NCBI GenBank assembly: GCA_005408345.1
Contig: SEMN01000332.1
Coordinates: forward strand, 496,001 to 560,000
Direction: 5' to 3'
DNA: 64,000 nucleotides
Source of the DNA: Macquaria australasica
Taxonomy: Eukaryota > Chordata > Actinopteri > Centrarchiformes > Percichthyidae
Part shown: positions 13,938 through 25,761 of the stretch, piece by piece
Position numbering within the stretch: position 1 is the stretch's first letter
Layout of the letters: every line of letters starts with the position of its first letter
The notes under the pieces: model-generated
Seen by the model: only the letters and a program-made list of their open reading frames with translations
What the model was told of the DNA's origin: nothing
The model's database searches: none
Position numbers and translations under genes: made by a program

Positions 13938-14054
13938 CCATATACCTGCAGACCGACTGCCATATGTGCTTGTATGTCAAACTTCATCTTTGAGTTCACT
14001 ACTAATTAAAAGGGATTGTATTTTGAAAAACAACTGACCGGATGTAGATTTCTC

Positions 14055-14212
14055 TAAAGTCTGACACCGCTTCCGGTGTCGCCACCTTCTTTGTCTCCGG
14101 CCCAACATTTCGACACCGGGGGTTGTGTATTTTTCCCTTTAGTTTTGAGGATATATTTACACATATATCCTTAGTTTTCTGATATTGAATGACAGTCGAC
14201 TCTGAAATATTT
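14055..14212 (+). promoter_or_regulatory. cyth2: Inferred cyth2 promoter and 5' UTR
   Basis: A GC-richer island in AT-rich surroundings. It contains a short inverted repeat, gacaccg (14063-14069) / cggtgtc (14074-14080), centred on a cttccgg ETS-type site, with a third gacaccg-like copy near 14112. The position directly upstream of the cyth2 start codon makes a TATA-less promoter likely. Inference from motifs and position only. Confidence 0.4.
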
Positions 14213-14236
14213 ATGCCTAAAAGTAAAGCACCAAAA

Positions 14237-17200
14237 ATGGATGACCTGGACTACAGTAAGTGGGCTTACTAATTAGTTATTTGCATAGGCTGTCGCTAGC
14301 TAACTGTGGCTAGTTGTAGCTAGTGGCTCAGTTTATTTGCTCAGGTGTGACACACTGATCCTCCCGTTGAACATCTAAATTAAAATGATTGACCAAGGTG
14401 CATGGGCAATAATTGTGCCGTCTTTTCCGAAAAGTATGCGTGTACACGTTCAACCACATTTTGGTTAAAAAAAAAAAGCCACGAAGATGCATTAGCTCAG
14501 CCAACTAAATATTGATTATTTCACTGTGTCCTCGGAGCTGACGTTTCAGCCAGCGTCGCTGGCCATTTCACACCCTGACCAGCCTTCGAGCTACACAAGG
14601 GCTTGTTAAAACTGGGCATTGCTTGTACTATTAAACCGTGCACCCTGGCTGCTGTAGAGTCAGCCCGTTCAGTTGATCCAGACTGTGGGCGTGGTTGGTG
14701 GTGTTTTCAGCAGCTGTTTGTTTTGCAGAGTAAACACACTGGTCTGGGAGGCTGGAAACTCAGACATTACACACAGTTACCAGTTTATTAGGTACACCTA
14801 GCTAAAGTTATTAACCGCCCTGCAATACACCCCATCTTCAGGAAAGTTGTGTTTTTGTTGAAACTGTTTAGAGAGCTGAAATGTTCAGAAATGATGATTG
14901 TGGTTTATGGTTCGGAGACTAGAGATGTTCTGTTGAATTGTATTTCTTTTTGTTTTGACATGTTTATAATATTTAGTCTACCCTCACTGAAAACAATTGA
15001 CAAAATATTAGGAAATCATCAGTGTAATACAACAGGGTACGACATTAACCATAGCCCTATGGCCCGTGGCCACAAAAAGTTAGTTTGTGGCCACCAATTA
15101 CTCTATGTAGGTGCCCCCCTGTGGCCACCAAGTTTTGTCCATATACTGGATGTACTTTGCCGTCACCAAACATCCCAAATCCGAACTAGGAGACTGTGAG
15201 ATGTACCATAAGTTTACAAAGAACTTTGAGTTTTCAATTTAAATAAATTATTATAAAAATATATTTTCATTCTGTTAATGTCTTTTCATTTATTGGAGTG
15301 TCACAGTTGAGGAAGGCTGTGTTAAATTGCCTTTGCTGTATTGTTTTACATAACTTTACATTTGGGCCACCAAAAACGTACTTTGGCCACCAAAATTAGG
15401 GGCTTGGTGGCCCGTGGTGCCAATGCTTAAAAAATATTAGCATCAATCCCTGTACTAATATTCCACACCACCACAAAAGTGTCAAGAAATTTAAGACAAA
15501 AACTGAATATTGCAACGTTTTTTAAGGTAGGATTTAGTGCAGGGCTGGTGCATTAGACTGCCTTAGTTTTAGCTAGGTGTAAACTGGCAAATGGGTGTAC
15601 AAGTCTAAGTGTATTTGTGCTGTCAGAACCCGTTTACACGCCGGCACTTTTTAGAAACAATAAGAAATAATTTGATATGTTGACCAAATGGGTAGAGTCA
15701 CGTTTTGGCAAATAACTTTGTTTAACAATTGTGTAACGCAGCCTTCAAAACCATGAAAAAACAAATATGATTTTACAGCAGCTGAAATTCCTGAGGAGAT
15801 TCCTGGTTACTATGTTGTTGATGTGTCACCCTGCCCTCCATTTTAATCTTTAGCTACGTCCCTGAAAACTGGGTTGATAGAATTGCTCTTGTCAAGGTTT
15901 TCATGCCATGGAAATAATATAAATTGTACTTTTAACCTTATGCCAACATCAACTAAATAAATTGCTGTTCTGCCTGCATAGCACCGTGTTGCACAAGCCT
16001 GTTTGGAGACCTCTGGTTCTGCCCACATCTGAAATGTTATCAAGTGAATGATGCAGCAGTGATAAAATGGCCATCCAGTCTAAATATCTCAGTACCTCAC
16101 TGTGAACACCTTTCATAGAGACTACTTCTGCAGTAGTAAATAGTGAAAACGGTTCACAGTGAGCAACACAAATAAAAATCAATTCACCTTTATTATATTG
16201 TGGTGGCTGAAATCTCAGAGGGGATATCTCACCACCCAGCAAACAAAAAGTAATTGCCTGACTTGATACCAATAGAGATGAGCAAGAAAATATTGTTTTG
16301 TGATTTTGGTTAACCAAGCTTTATACTAATGTAGGTGTTTCACCAGTGAGTAGCTGGAAGTGGCTATTAGAACCAAACCCCAGATGTTTCTCAATCTTAG
16401 TAGTTTATTTGTGGGAAGAATGTTTTAGATGGGCCTCTAGAAATAAAATGGCTGTCTGACTCAGAGATTTACTTTAGCCTTGTGCCTCTGTCTGTGTTGG
16501 TGTCTGTTGAGTCCATGAAGTGTTTGTCTGTTCTGTTAGTGGAGTGCACTACTCAGTCAGTGGGCAGCGTTAATGCTCTCGTACATTATATTGCATGATA
16601 TGATGATATATAGGAGGGACAAGAAAGGGAGAGACTAGGGCAAAATGTGTGGAATAACTTTGATTTAAAATTAAGAGGTTTTTATCTTCATAAAAGCGAA
16701 AACAAAACACTCAAGCGTCCTCACCCAGTTCCTTTTCATTGCATGTTTTATATTCCCCTTTGCTAACTTCAGTTACTACTATTACTATCCCACTCCTTTC
16801 CATTGTAAGATATTGATAGAAGGAATTAGTCATAGCCAATTTGAGTAACAATACAGTTCTCAAAATAGTTGTATTGGATGGGTTTTAAGTTACCAATAAA
16901 TCTGCCTTATAGGGTGTTTGGGCACAGTTAACATTTGTTATATCTGCAGCAGCAGCAGTAATGGAGTCATTCTTCTTCTCTTCCCTTACAGTCCCAGTAG
17001 ACCTGAGCCCAGAGGAGCGCTCTGAGCTGGAGGACATCCGCAGGAGGAAGGGCGTCCTGCTGCAGGAGATCCAGAGGCTCAGAGAGGAATTAAGAGAGGC
17101 AATTATGGAGGTGGAGGGACTGGAGACCAGCACAGAGGGCAGGTAGGAAGAAAATGCTGAGTAACATTGCCACTAAACTCTAAACAATATTGGATTTTTG

Positions 17201-20200
17201 CACAGGCAAAAGGACAGGAGTTAGCTTTGATCACCACAGTGTGCACAGATTCATTCACCATTCCCCAATACATCATCACTTGCAGTTAGTCAACTTGGTT
17301 GCATTTTTTATGTGTTATGGGCCACATTTTTCTGGTTTCGAACTTGTCATCCTCCCACTGTGTCTTCTTCTCTGCCTGTTGTGGACATTGTCAAACCAAC
17401 GGCGTTTTCTCACATAACCACATTCAGCAGCAGTTTAACACCTTTTACAACCATGTCAGATTTGATTTTGTCTGGAGTTTGCTGCAGTCCTGGCTGCTGC
17501 ATATTCACATCACCTTTTCATCCATATTCATCTTTTTAATGCCTCATATTATTGCACATACATACAAGTGCTGTGGTTGTGTTGTTGTTCACTGGTGGAT
17601 ATTTATTATTTGATCATTTTCTTTCTTTAGAATGGTCATTTAAGGTAGAAATTTAGTTGTTGCTTATAGTTTTAACATGTATAGTTTTTTATTTATTGCC
17701 CAACATTATTTCAGCTTTTGACAGTCAAATAAGTTGTATGATAAAATGCAATTTATGACTGCTTGAAGCACAGCGATTTATTAATGTTAACAGTATAATA
17801 TTAAATGAAATGGCTTGTATTGTGAAAATGTTTTCTCGTGATCTTTAGTGTTTTGGAATTTGTAAGTCGGAGCTGTTAGCATTATTGATAAAGAGATGTG
17901 GTTTCTCCTTAAACTTGACATTTTTCCTCTCCGCAGTAAAACTCTACAGAAAAGTAGGCATGTGGCAATGGGAAGGAAAAAATTCAACATGGACCCCAAA
18001 AAGGTAAAACTCTTCAATACTTGTACATGTCTACTCTGTCTTCACTCTGTCGTAGCTGTGTGGTGACGGACTCTTCCTCCTCTCCGCAGGGCATTGTGTT
18101 TCTGGTGGAGAATGAGCTGCTTAGACACACTTCAGAGGACATCGCTCAGTTCCTCTACAAAGGAGAGGGCCTCAACAAGACTGCTATAGGGGATTACCTC
18201 GGAGAAAGGTGCGTTGTCTCGAAATATCTTCTGTCCTTGTTCTCCTTTTGTATCAGCCATTTGTAACTGTGGTCTCTCTGTTGTTGTTGTGCAGGGATGA
18301 CTTCAACATCAAAGTTCTTCAGGCTTTCGTTGACCTCCACGAGTTCACTGATCTCAACCTCGTCCAGGCCCTCAGGTAAACTGTCGGTTTGGCGTGCTTT
18401 TTGTTTTGAACCATGGGCAAAATCTCTTGATCTCTTGTCCTGGCATTCACTGGTAAACAATCTCAGCAATGGAAAGTCCCACTCTCATTGTCACATCAGG
18501 CGAGGGAAGGAAAAAATTATGCAAGAGAGCAGTAGTGACTATAACCCTTCCTTGATTGCAGAATTTGTTCTCTCTGACTTGACCTAAGCCTCGACCTGTT
18601 TTCTGCAGACAGTTCCTGTGGAGTTTCCGTTTGCCTGGTGAAGCCCAGAAGATCGACAGGATGATGGAGGCCTTTGCTCAGAGATACTGTCACTGCAACC
18701 CCGGCGTCTTCCAGAGCACTGGTAAACACATACACTCACAATAGCTGACTTAAGGTAGGAAGTTTTGACTTCTTCTTTTTCTACCATGATGGATCACAGG
18801 AAGGGGCACGTCCCAGAAGGTGTGCACTCACACAAACGAGACCCTTACCAGAAATGACTTGATATTTAAACCCATAGAATCTGCCACTTTGTAGACATTG
18901 CTCTTCAGTAAAAACATTTTGTGTTTGTGTTTTCAGTAATTATTTCCTTAAATTGTTTGACATTAGGTATTTTCAGCATTCCCACACTTTTTGTTTTCAG
19001 AATGAGTGATAGTTGTATTTTTTGAATCAGGGTCAAAACCAATCGTTTTTGTTTTTTTATTTCCGATATAAAGGCAAATTTGTTAAAATATTAATTTGAG
19101 TCTTTGTACATAACAAAACTCAGCGCTGCTGTATTCTCCTGCATGTCTCTCCTGTTTGCAGACACATGTTACGTGCTGTCATTTGCCATCATTATGCTGA
19201 ACACAAGCCTCCATAACCCAAACGTGAGGGACAAACCTGGAGTGGACCGTTTCATCTCGATGAACCGAGGCATCAACGAGGGGGGAGACCTGCCTGAGGA
19301 CCTGCTCAGAGTACGATGAGCTATATGTTTTGTGACAATTAAAGTGAACCTAGTCAAGAGATTTTTAGTGAGTTTATTTTACTATCTCTCTGTTTTTCCA
19401 GAATCTCTACGACAGCATTAAAAACGAGCCCTTCAAGATCCCAGAGGACGACGGCAATGACCTGACACACACCTTCTTCAACCCTGACAGAGAGGGCTGG
19501 CTTCTTAAACTTGGTGAGATGATGCCACTGAGGCCTTTCTGCTTCCTTGAGGAGTACTTCTACCATACATGTTGGCTTTGACTATTAAACAATTCCATTA
19601 TGTCATTGTTACAGATGTCAGGAGTGCACATGTCCATTGAGAAAAGAAAGGGATGTGTTCTGTATTCTACTGTACTTTTAAAGGCTTTGTGCTATGATGA
19701 AACTGCCCTCCTGTCTCTGAGGTTTGCTGGCTCTTTGTCTTCACTTGAATTGTCAGCTCACAGTGTTGTGGCATTTGAACATTGCCATAGCATGATGGTG
19801 AACAAGAGACTCACTTTCTTGCGTTATGGCGGTCTAAAAATCTGATTGTTTTCTTTTGCATGGCGGGGCCTGTGATCTCTGTGTCACTAATATAATCTCC
19901 CTCTCTTTCTCTTCCTCCTCCCTGTCTGTCTCTCTCTTTCCATTTTTGTCCTCTGTCTTTCTCTAAATCATCTGGTCCCCTTTTGTCTCTGCTTCTTCCC
20001 TGCGATTTCCACCCTCTACTGCCGCTGCTTGTTTTCTCAGGAGGTATGTACTGACAGTTGTTGTAGTTGAGTAGTAGACAAAAAATTAGCCACATGGTTA
20101 GTTGTAAAGATGTAGAGATTGTAGAGTAGTAACCCTTCAACTTTGACCCCCAAAGGAAATCATTTTCCTCTGCTCTCACTCATCGACGTGACTGTGTTCT

Positions 20201-21685
20201 TGTGTTTCAGGGGGACGAGTGAAAACCTGGAAACGGAGATGGTTCATTCTCACAGACAACTGCCTTTATTACTTTGAATACACCACAGTAAGTCTTTGTG
20301 TCCACGTGCAACATTTGACTGAATTTGACAGTCATCCTTGTAGCTTTTCTGAGAGAATATCAATAGAATGTGTGGGATTGTTGTGTTATCTTGCAGTAAA
20401 AGGTGGTCGTGTGTAGGAATTGCGAGGCCGCTGGAAAACATTGGCAATAATGTACTGTGTCTGCCAGGAACTTGTCCAGGTTACCGAACTGAAAGGATTA
20501 GATTCATAATTTACTAATCCCCAGAGGAAAAACTGGTTTGGTTGCCCATGCACAATAATAACAAAAGGTGACAAGTCAGACTGGTCAAAAGAGACGACGT
20601 ATTGGAGCGCCTTGGTAGCCGAATTCCAGCCCACGACCTTTGTTGCATGTCAAACTCCTCTCTGTTTCCCCGTTTCCTGTCTGTCTGCCATCTGATTAGG
20701 ATCAGGAATGAACCTAGCTAATAAGGTAAAAAGTTAAACAATAAATAGGCCTATACAATTAATCACTTTACTTAAAAGCTAGTCATATGTGATGCACCTA
20801 AGAACAAGATGACAGGTTAATTTCAACTGTATCCTGACTTGTTATTTTGATTATAAATTGATAGCTTTTTATGTGGAAAACACCTGGCATAAAAAAATAG
20901 TTGCAATTTTCCTCAAATTTGACAAATTTGAGCAGAAATAATGCAGAGTTTGAATTGCTGTTCATTCTTGCACTCTCAAATTCCCATTGGGACTGATTAA
21001 ACATAAAACACAAAATAAAAGCCTTCGAATGTTGCATTAACTCTTTCGGCACTCATCTGCTGTGATTGTGTGTTTCACTAACAGGATAAGGAACCGCGAG
21101 GTATCATTCCCTTGGAAAACCTTAGCATCCGTGAGGTAGAAGACCCAAGAAAACCTGTAAGTCTGCATTTTTGCTGTAATTATCATGTGTGTAGTTTCAC
21201 AATTTAGTGTATATTGTGATTGTCTGCTCTTTGTCTTTCTCCCAACAGAACTGCTTTGAGCTATACATCCCCAACAATCGTGGTCAGCTGATTAAGGCGT
21301 GTAAGACGGAGGCTGATGGCAGAGTAGTGGAAGGAAACCACAATGTGTACCGTATCTCTGCCCCCACACCTGAGGAGAAGGACGAATGGATCCACAGCAT
21401 CAAGTATGTCAATGGAGAAATGGAGGATAATGTCACTGAAAAATGGGGGTAGTGGTAATGGCCAAACACTAGGTAGCCTCTTGTTTAAGGACCTAATTTA
21501 ATTTCCCAGCTGCTGTCTGGGCGGAACATGTACCTTTTTTAAATGTATGTTTTCATAATCCACCCCACTCAAAAGTGTTTCTGTGTCACCTGTACAGATC
21601 TGCTGTCAGTGTCGATCCCTTCTACGAAATGCTTGCCGCCAGGAAGAAACGTATATCACTGAAGAAGAAGGAGGAACAACCGTAG
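14237..21685 (+). CDS. cyth2: Cytohesin-2 (ARNO): Sec7-PH ARF guanine-nucleotide exchange factor
   Basis: Activates ARF GTPases at the plasma membrane and endosomes. Exons: 14237-14255, 16992-17142, 17937-18003, 18090-18208, 18295-18375, 18609-18721, 19162-19310, 19402-19513, optional 20041-20043, 20211-20287, 21085-21156, 21249-21403, 21598-21685. This gives 400 residues, or 401 with the microexon. Order: N-terminal coiled coil ([14 protein letters not shown] type), Sec7 domain with the LPGEAQKI glutamic-finger loop and [17 protein letters not shown] domain from EGWLLKLGG through FELYIPNN, then a basic tail [16 protein letters not shown] that matches CYTH2 rather than CYTH1. Start: ATG 14237 has a strong context (A at -3, G at +4) and gives MDDLDYIPVDL. 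An in-frame ATG at 14213 would add MPKSKAPK but has a weak context. All splice sites are GT-AG and all phases close. Confidence 0.96.
14770..14910 (+). repeat. Fish dispersed repeat fragment (tttattaggtacacctagct type)
   Basis: The words cagtttattaggtacaccta, ccctgcaatacacc and gttgaaactgtttagagagc occur in the order I know from a common fish interspersed repeat. It lies in cyth2 intron 1. Family name not assigned; no target duplication identified. Confidence 0.45.
15040..15430. repeat. Repeat-like block built on ggcccgtggccac / ttggccaccaaa words
   Basis: The words gtggccac, tggccacca and gtggcccgtgg recur six or more times in about 390 bases, near both ends of the block, in AT-rich surroundings. 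This looks like a degraded mobile element. No open frame or clear termini were found, so the class is unknown. Confidence 0.35.
20041..20043 (+). other. cyth2: 3-base GAG microexon switching the cytohesin PH domain between GG and GGG
   Basis: A GAG sits between a good acceptor (ttgttttctcag, ending 20040) and a good donor (gtatgt at 20044), inside the intron that splits the PH-domain glycine codons. Skipping it gives LGGRVKTW; including it gives LGGGRVKTW, in frame. The two- and three-glycine cytohesin isoforms and their different PIP3 versus PI(4,5)P2 preference are established for mammals. The exon call here rests on exact match to that arrangement, not on transcripts. Confidence 0.85.
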
Positions 21686-22012
21686 ATTATTCCCTTTATT
21701 CTCTCCCTTTGTCCTCCTCATCTCTCCCTCCAGCACTGGACACATGTTTTCATTCCTGCTCCTTACCCCTCTTTCCCCGTCACCAAACGCATCCTCTCCT
21801 CGATATGAGGACTCCTTGCGAACCCGTCTGCCAGACTCTTGAAAGCCACATTCAGAGTGAAGAGCTCACCCGCTGTGGCTGCCTCTTCTTATCTTACACT
21901 ACTGCTGTTATACACAACCTGACACACTACAGCCAGAGCACACCGTCTGTCCCGTCTTTTCACCACATCCCTCTCTCATTCAGCATTTAAGTGAACTGTG
22001 AAACGTATCTTA

Positions 22013-22406
22013 GACCATATTCACACTAAGGTTGTTGATTTCAAAAACACTTTTTTTTCCTGTTTTGGAAACTTCTCAACTGAATGTGGACAAATTTGCA
22101 AACATTGGGAAAATGGAGGTTATCTCAGGCATCTGTGCGTCTTAATTTGTGAGAATCTTCCTTTTTCCTTCTTCACATTTTCAAAACTTTGAAAACAGCA
22201 GACAGTTGCTCGGCAGAAACCTATAAGCTTGCTGGCTGAAGCAGCTTGTGCATGCTTAATAGAAGACACTTTATAGTCATCTATTGTTTTGGCATTTCAG
22301 TATGTACGCCGCACTTTTCGACTACTATCTGAAAATGCTAGTGTGCACCGAAATCTTCTAAACAGGCATCTTTTTGATATCTGTCTGCATTAGTGTGAAT
22401 GTGGTC
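22013..22406. mobile_element. Harbinger-like MITE with TTA target duplication, in the cyth2 3' UTR
   Basis: The ends are an inverted repeat: gaccatattcacactaa at 22013-22029 and its near-complement ttagtgtgaatgtggtc at 22390-22406 (one mismatch in 17). Both sides are flanked by TTA (22010-22012 and 22407-22409). A 3-bp TWA duplication, short TIRs and no coding capacity fit a PIF/Harbinger-type miniature element of 394 bp. The superfamily is inferred from the duplication length. Confidence 0.6.
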
Positions 22407-24598
22407 TTATTCAGGGTAGCAAGGAGCGTCAGTTCTCGTCAAGTCACATTTAGTGATGCCGCCTAAAAGAGAAATTGCCTTTCTTGATTGTGCTCTCCCC
22501 AGACAAAATGTGAATTCACTACTCAAACACTAACTAACAAGATGTTTATCAGAGAAGATGGAGGAATCAGTTGAAGTCAAAGATGCAAACAAAGCAGCAG
22601 ATGATTTCAGGTTACTGAGATGTGCCCATTGCTTCCTATAGTACTCTTAATGGCTTGGATACACATTACTACTGTCTACACTTAGATACTGTAACCATTA
22701 TGTAAGGAAAATGTCACCGTTCATTACTGTTTATATTGACACAAGATCTACATCGCCAAGTTACTGTTGATCCTCAAATATTGTCGGGTCTCGAAGGCGA
22801 AAAGTTCTTCTGCTTTACTTGCAGAATGAATGGAGACAAATACAAGATAGCTGCTTGCTTCAGCTCACTGAGACAATATACATGTTCTTTAACATGTTTC
22901 TTAACATGTGTGAGCAACAGCAGAGTAAACCGTAGCTCCAGTCTGGAGGCTTGTTAAGAAATCCTTTAACACTATAGTGAGCAACGATCGCCGTGTCCTC
23001 TCAGATGTAATGTTCTAGCATGCCACAAATCATTTTCTTCCTGCTCAACGCTACAAGACAAACATCGACATCTCTCTCTCAAGTAATAACTCTGTCAGAC
23101 ATTTAACTGTTAGAGCCTGGTCTGTCCGCTATAGTGAGTTTCAAGAAATCACAAAGGCAGCTCATTACAATGTATACTTTTTTTGTAAATAGATGTTAGC
23201 ATATTTGTTTACGACACACATAGAAATGATTTAATTTATTCTTTATCTTTTGTTAAAATCTGATTTTTGTACGAGCTACTGTAGGACTGCATGTTGATAA
23301 ACTGAGGCGTCGGTCGTAGGTACTGATGCATCGCTGATCATGCTAGTGCACTGATTTGAAAAGTGTTAGTGTTCCCTGTTGATTTGGAAAAATTGCATTT
23401 AATATGAAAGTTGATTTATGCATAAATTGTCTTAATTATAGTGTTTTTGGAAAATAAGAAGATATTTAGGAGATGTTTAGTAGTCTGATTTATATCTCGA
23501 CCACCCTGCTGGTTTTTTGAGTAAAACAAACTCTGTAAAGCACCAGCTGTAATCAGTCTCACACTCTTAGACTAACGTCCAGATTTTTGTTTCATTGGCT
23601 GCTCAGTGTCCACTTGAAGTGTGAGGAAGATATTCACAAGCTGAAATTGAAATGTTCCGTCATACCACAGTGATAAAACATGAAGAGACAACAAAACAAG
23701 GAACACTAACCAAGCTTTGATTCATTATATAATAGTAAAATTATTCAGATGTAATGAATCGGTAACGAGTTTAGATTTGTGTCCAGTGATAGATTTGCTT
23801 GACATCCAGTTCATGAACTTATTTCTAGTAGTTTATTGGATTGGCATTTTTAGATGGTAGTGAAAATAATTGTCTACTGCACTTTATCAATTTTAGCATT
23901 TTGGAGAAAATGCTGTTACTTTGACTGACAATACTCCAATACTCTGTAGCACCCTCTACTGGTGATCCCACACACTGCAATATGCTGAAGGATGAACCAT
24001 GAACTGTGTAGAAATACTGTATTAACGCCTCCTCCTGGTCACTGCCAGCTATAGCAGTAACAGTTTCTGACCAACATGTACTGTATTTGTTGAGCTTCAG
24101 TTGTTCACCTGATAAAGATTGTGTTGTTTAAAGCTCACTGGGGTCTTCTCTCTGTGATCAGAACATGCAAACCTTGTTTTAAAGACACAGCAAATGATTG
24201 GTCCGTCAAATACAGATCTACGATTGCCTTTTACTCCTACTTCATCAACCTGACAAAGGCCTAACTTTATATCTCCATGTTAGTGCTTCTACGCATTACA
24301 TGGACTGTTTGTAGGCCTTCACTTTCTGGGTATTCTTGAAGTGCAAAGTTGCCAAAAAACAAAACAGCTGGAACAACAAATGTTTCCATTAGAACAAAAG
24401 AATCAACACTGAAATGATCAGACTGAAACTGGGCCTCTGTTTCTGATTCCTCTGACCCCAGAGCCACCTCTTTCAGAAAATGTGTTTATTTTGTATTAAT
24501 TTATTTTTATTTACTGTGAGGTGAAGATGGATAGATCATCTGTAAATGTAGCAAAAGGAAAACCACGATACATTGGTGCCAGTAAACTACTGTGTAAC

Positions 24599-24604
24599 AA
24601 TAAA
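24599..24604 (+). terminator. cyth2: cyth2 polyadenylation signal
   Basis: AATAAA followed by a T/G-rich run (tgctgtatgtgtttttgtctt), placed before the convergent 3' end of the pentraxin gene. Confidence 0.6.
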
Positions 24605-24658
24605 AGGTAAATGGAGATGATGGATTGCTGTATGTGTTTTTGTCTTATATTTTAGCTG

Positions 24659-24760
24659 TCAAGTCAACTTTATTTAAATAGCCCAATATCACAAATTTGC
24701 CTCAAGGGGCTTTACCATCTGTACAGCATAGGACGCCCTCTGTCCTTAGACCCGATTCGG
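24659..24760 (+). repeat. Fish dispersed repeat fragment (tttatttaaatagcccaatatcaca type)
   Basis: Contains caactttatttaaatagccc, gcctcaaggggctttac and ccctctgtccttagaccc in the order seen in a very common percomorph repeat. It fills the short gap between the convergent cyth2 and pentraxin 3' ends. Recognised from memory; class not assigned. Confidence 0.5.
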
Positions 24761-24801
24761 TTAAGTAAAAAGTCCCCAAAAAACCCTTTATCTTTTACAC
24801 T

Positions 24802-24807
24802 TTTATT
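24802..24807 (-). terminator. Probable pentraxin polyadenylation signal (minus strand)
   Basis: TTTATT on + (AATAAA on -) about 955 bases past the pentraxin stop. This would give a 3' UTR of roughly 24785-25761. Other TTTATT words occur in this AT-rich region, so the choice is tentative. Confidence 0.4.
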
Positions 24808-25761
24808 TACACCGTTATAACATTTGGGGGAAAAAACAAGCAATACATAAAGTCATAGATCTAACCTGGCCTAAATTCAGTGTTTTATATACAGTACAAT
24901 AACAAATATACAGTCAAGGCCAGAACATTTCAGAAATTAAAAAGCCACAGTGCAATGACTTGATTACACAAATACACCACTCAGATTTAAAAAAAGATTA
25001 ATCTAATTTATTGAAAACCAAAGTGATAAATGTCAACAGATGCATTGTAGGGTTTAGAAAAGTTTAAAAAAACGTATAATAAACTTTTACCATTAGTTTA
25101 AAGCAGCACTGCTGGATTACAGTACCCTGTAATAGTCCATGTAATAATTGTAAAACCAGCAAAGGCTGTAAAAGACTAAATTCTGTCTATATTTCTCCCA
25201 AAATAAAACACTAATCTATCTAAGACAAATAGGTTATTAAAAAGGAAAACACAAATCAATTCTACATTTCATTTTCTTTGGTAAATTAGCTGTATTTCCC
25301 ATGGAAACCTTTTAAAAAAGCATCCAGATTAGAAATTAATTTCTCAGCACATTTCTATCTATCACTTCACCACAACAGAACCCATGTAAGGTCTGCTAAT
25401 TTTTATCACAGACCCTATAGTATTAAGTCTTATTAACAATATGACAATATGTCACATACAGCACTTGTCTGTTTAAAATAAAACACTAGCTCATGATTAC
25501 ATTAGAGACCAAAACCTAAGGCCCAAGACCACTAAGCCCCTACACATTATCTGTAAACACAGATTAGACTCATTTTTCTTTTTTAAGAAAAAGTCACTGA
25601 TTAAGTTTAAAGAAAGGCATTGATTCTCAGTTGGTGCCACTGAGTGATCATCCTGAAAAATAACCGATAGGGACTTTTGTGTTATTCTTGCACCTTTTGA
25701 TAAATGATAAATGTTCTCAGTAGGTTCCAGGATATCTCCCAGTTCTTGGTGTTACGGCCTT

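Larger units (their letters stand above)
14256..16991 (+). other. cyth2: cyth2 first intron
   Basis: 2.7 kb intron between the 19-nt first coding exon and the coiled-coil exon. It contains two repeat-like stretches (listed separately at about 14770-14910 and 15040-15430). Otherwise it is AT-rich with no coding signal on either strand. Confidence 0.7.
21686..24625 (+). other. cyth2: cyth2 3' untranslated region
   Basis: About 2.9 kb after the cyth2 stop, ending with AATAAA at 24599-24604. It is AT-rich and contains a MITE (22013-22406). The UTR extent is inferred from the first convincing poly(A) signal before the convergent pentraxin gene. Confidence 0.55.

Noticed and set aside
21583..21990. 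135-codon ORF overlapping the cyth2 end
   Set aside because: Out of frame with the true last cyth2 exon (21598-21685, ending KKKEEQP) and continues into UTR sequence.
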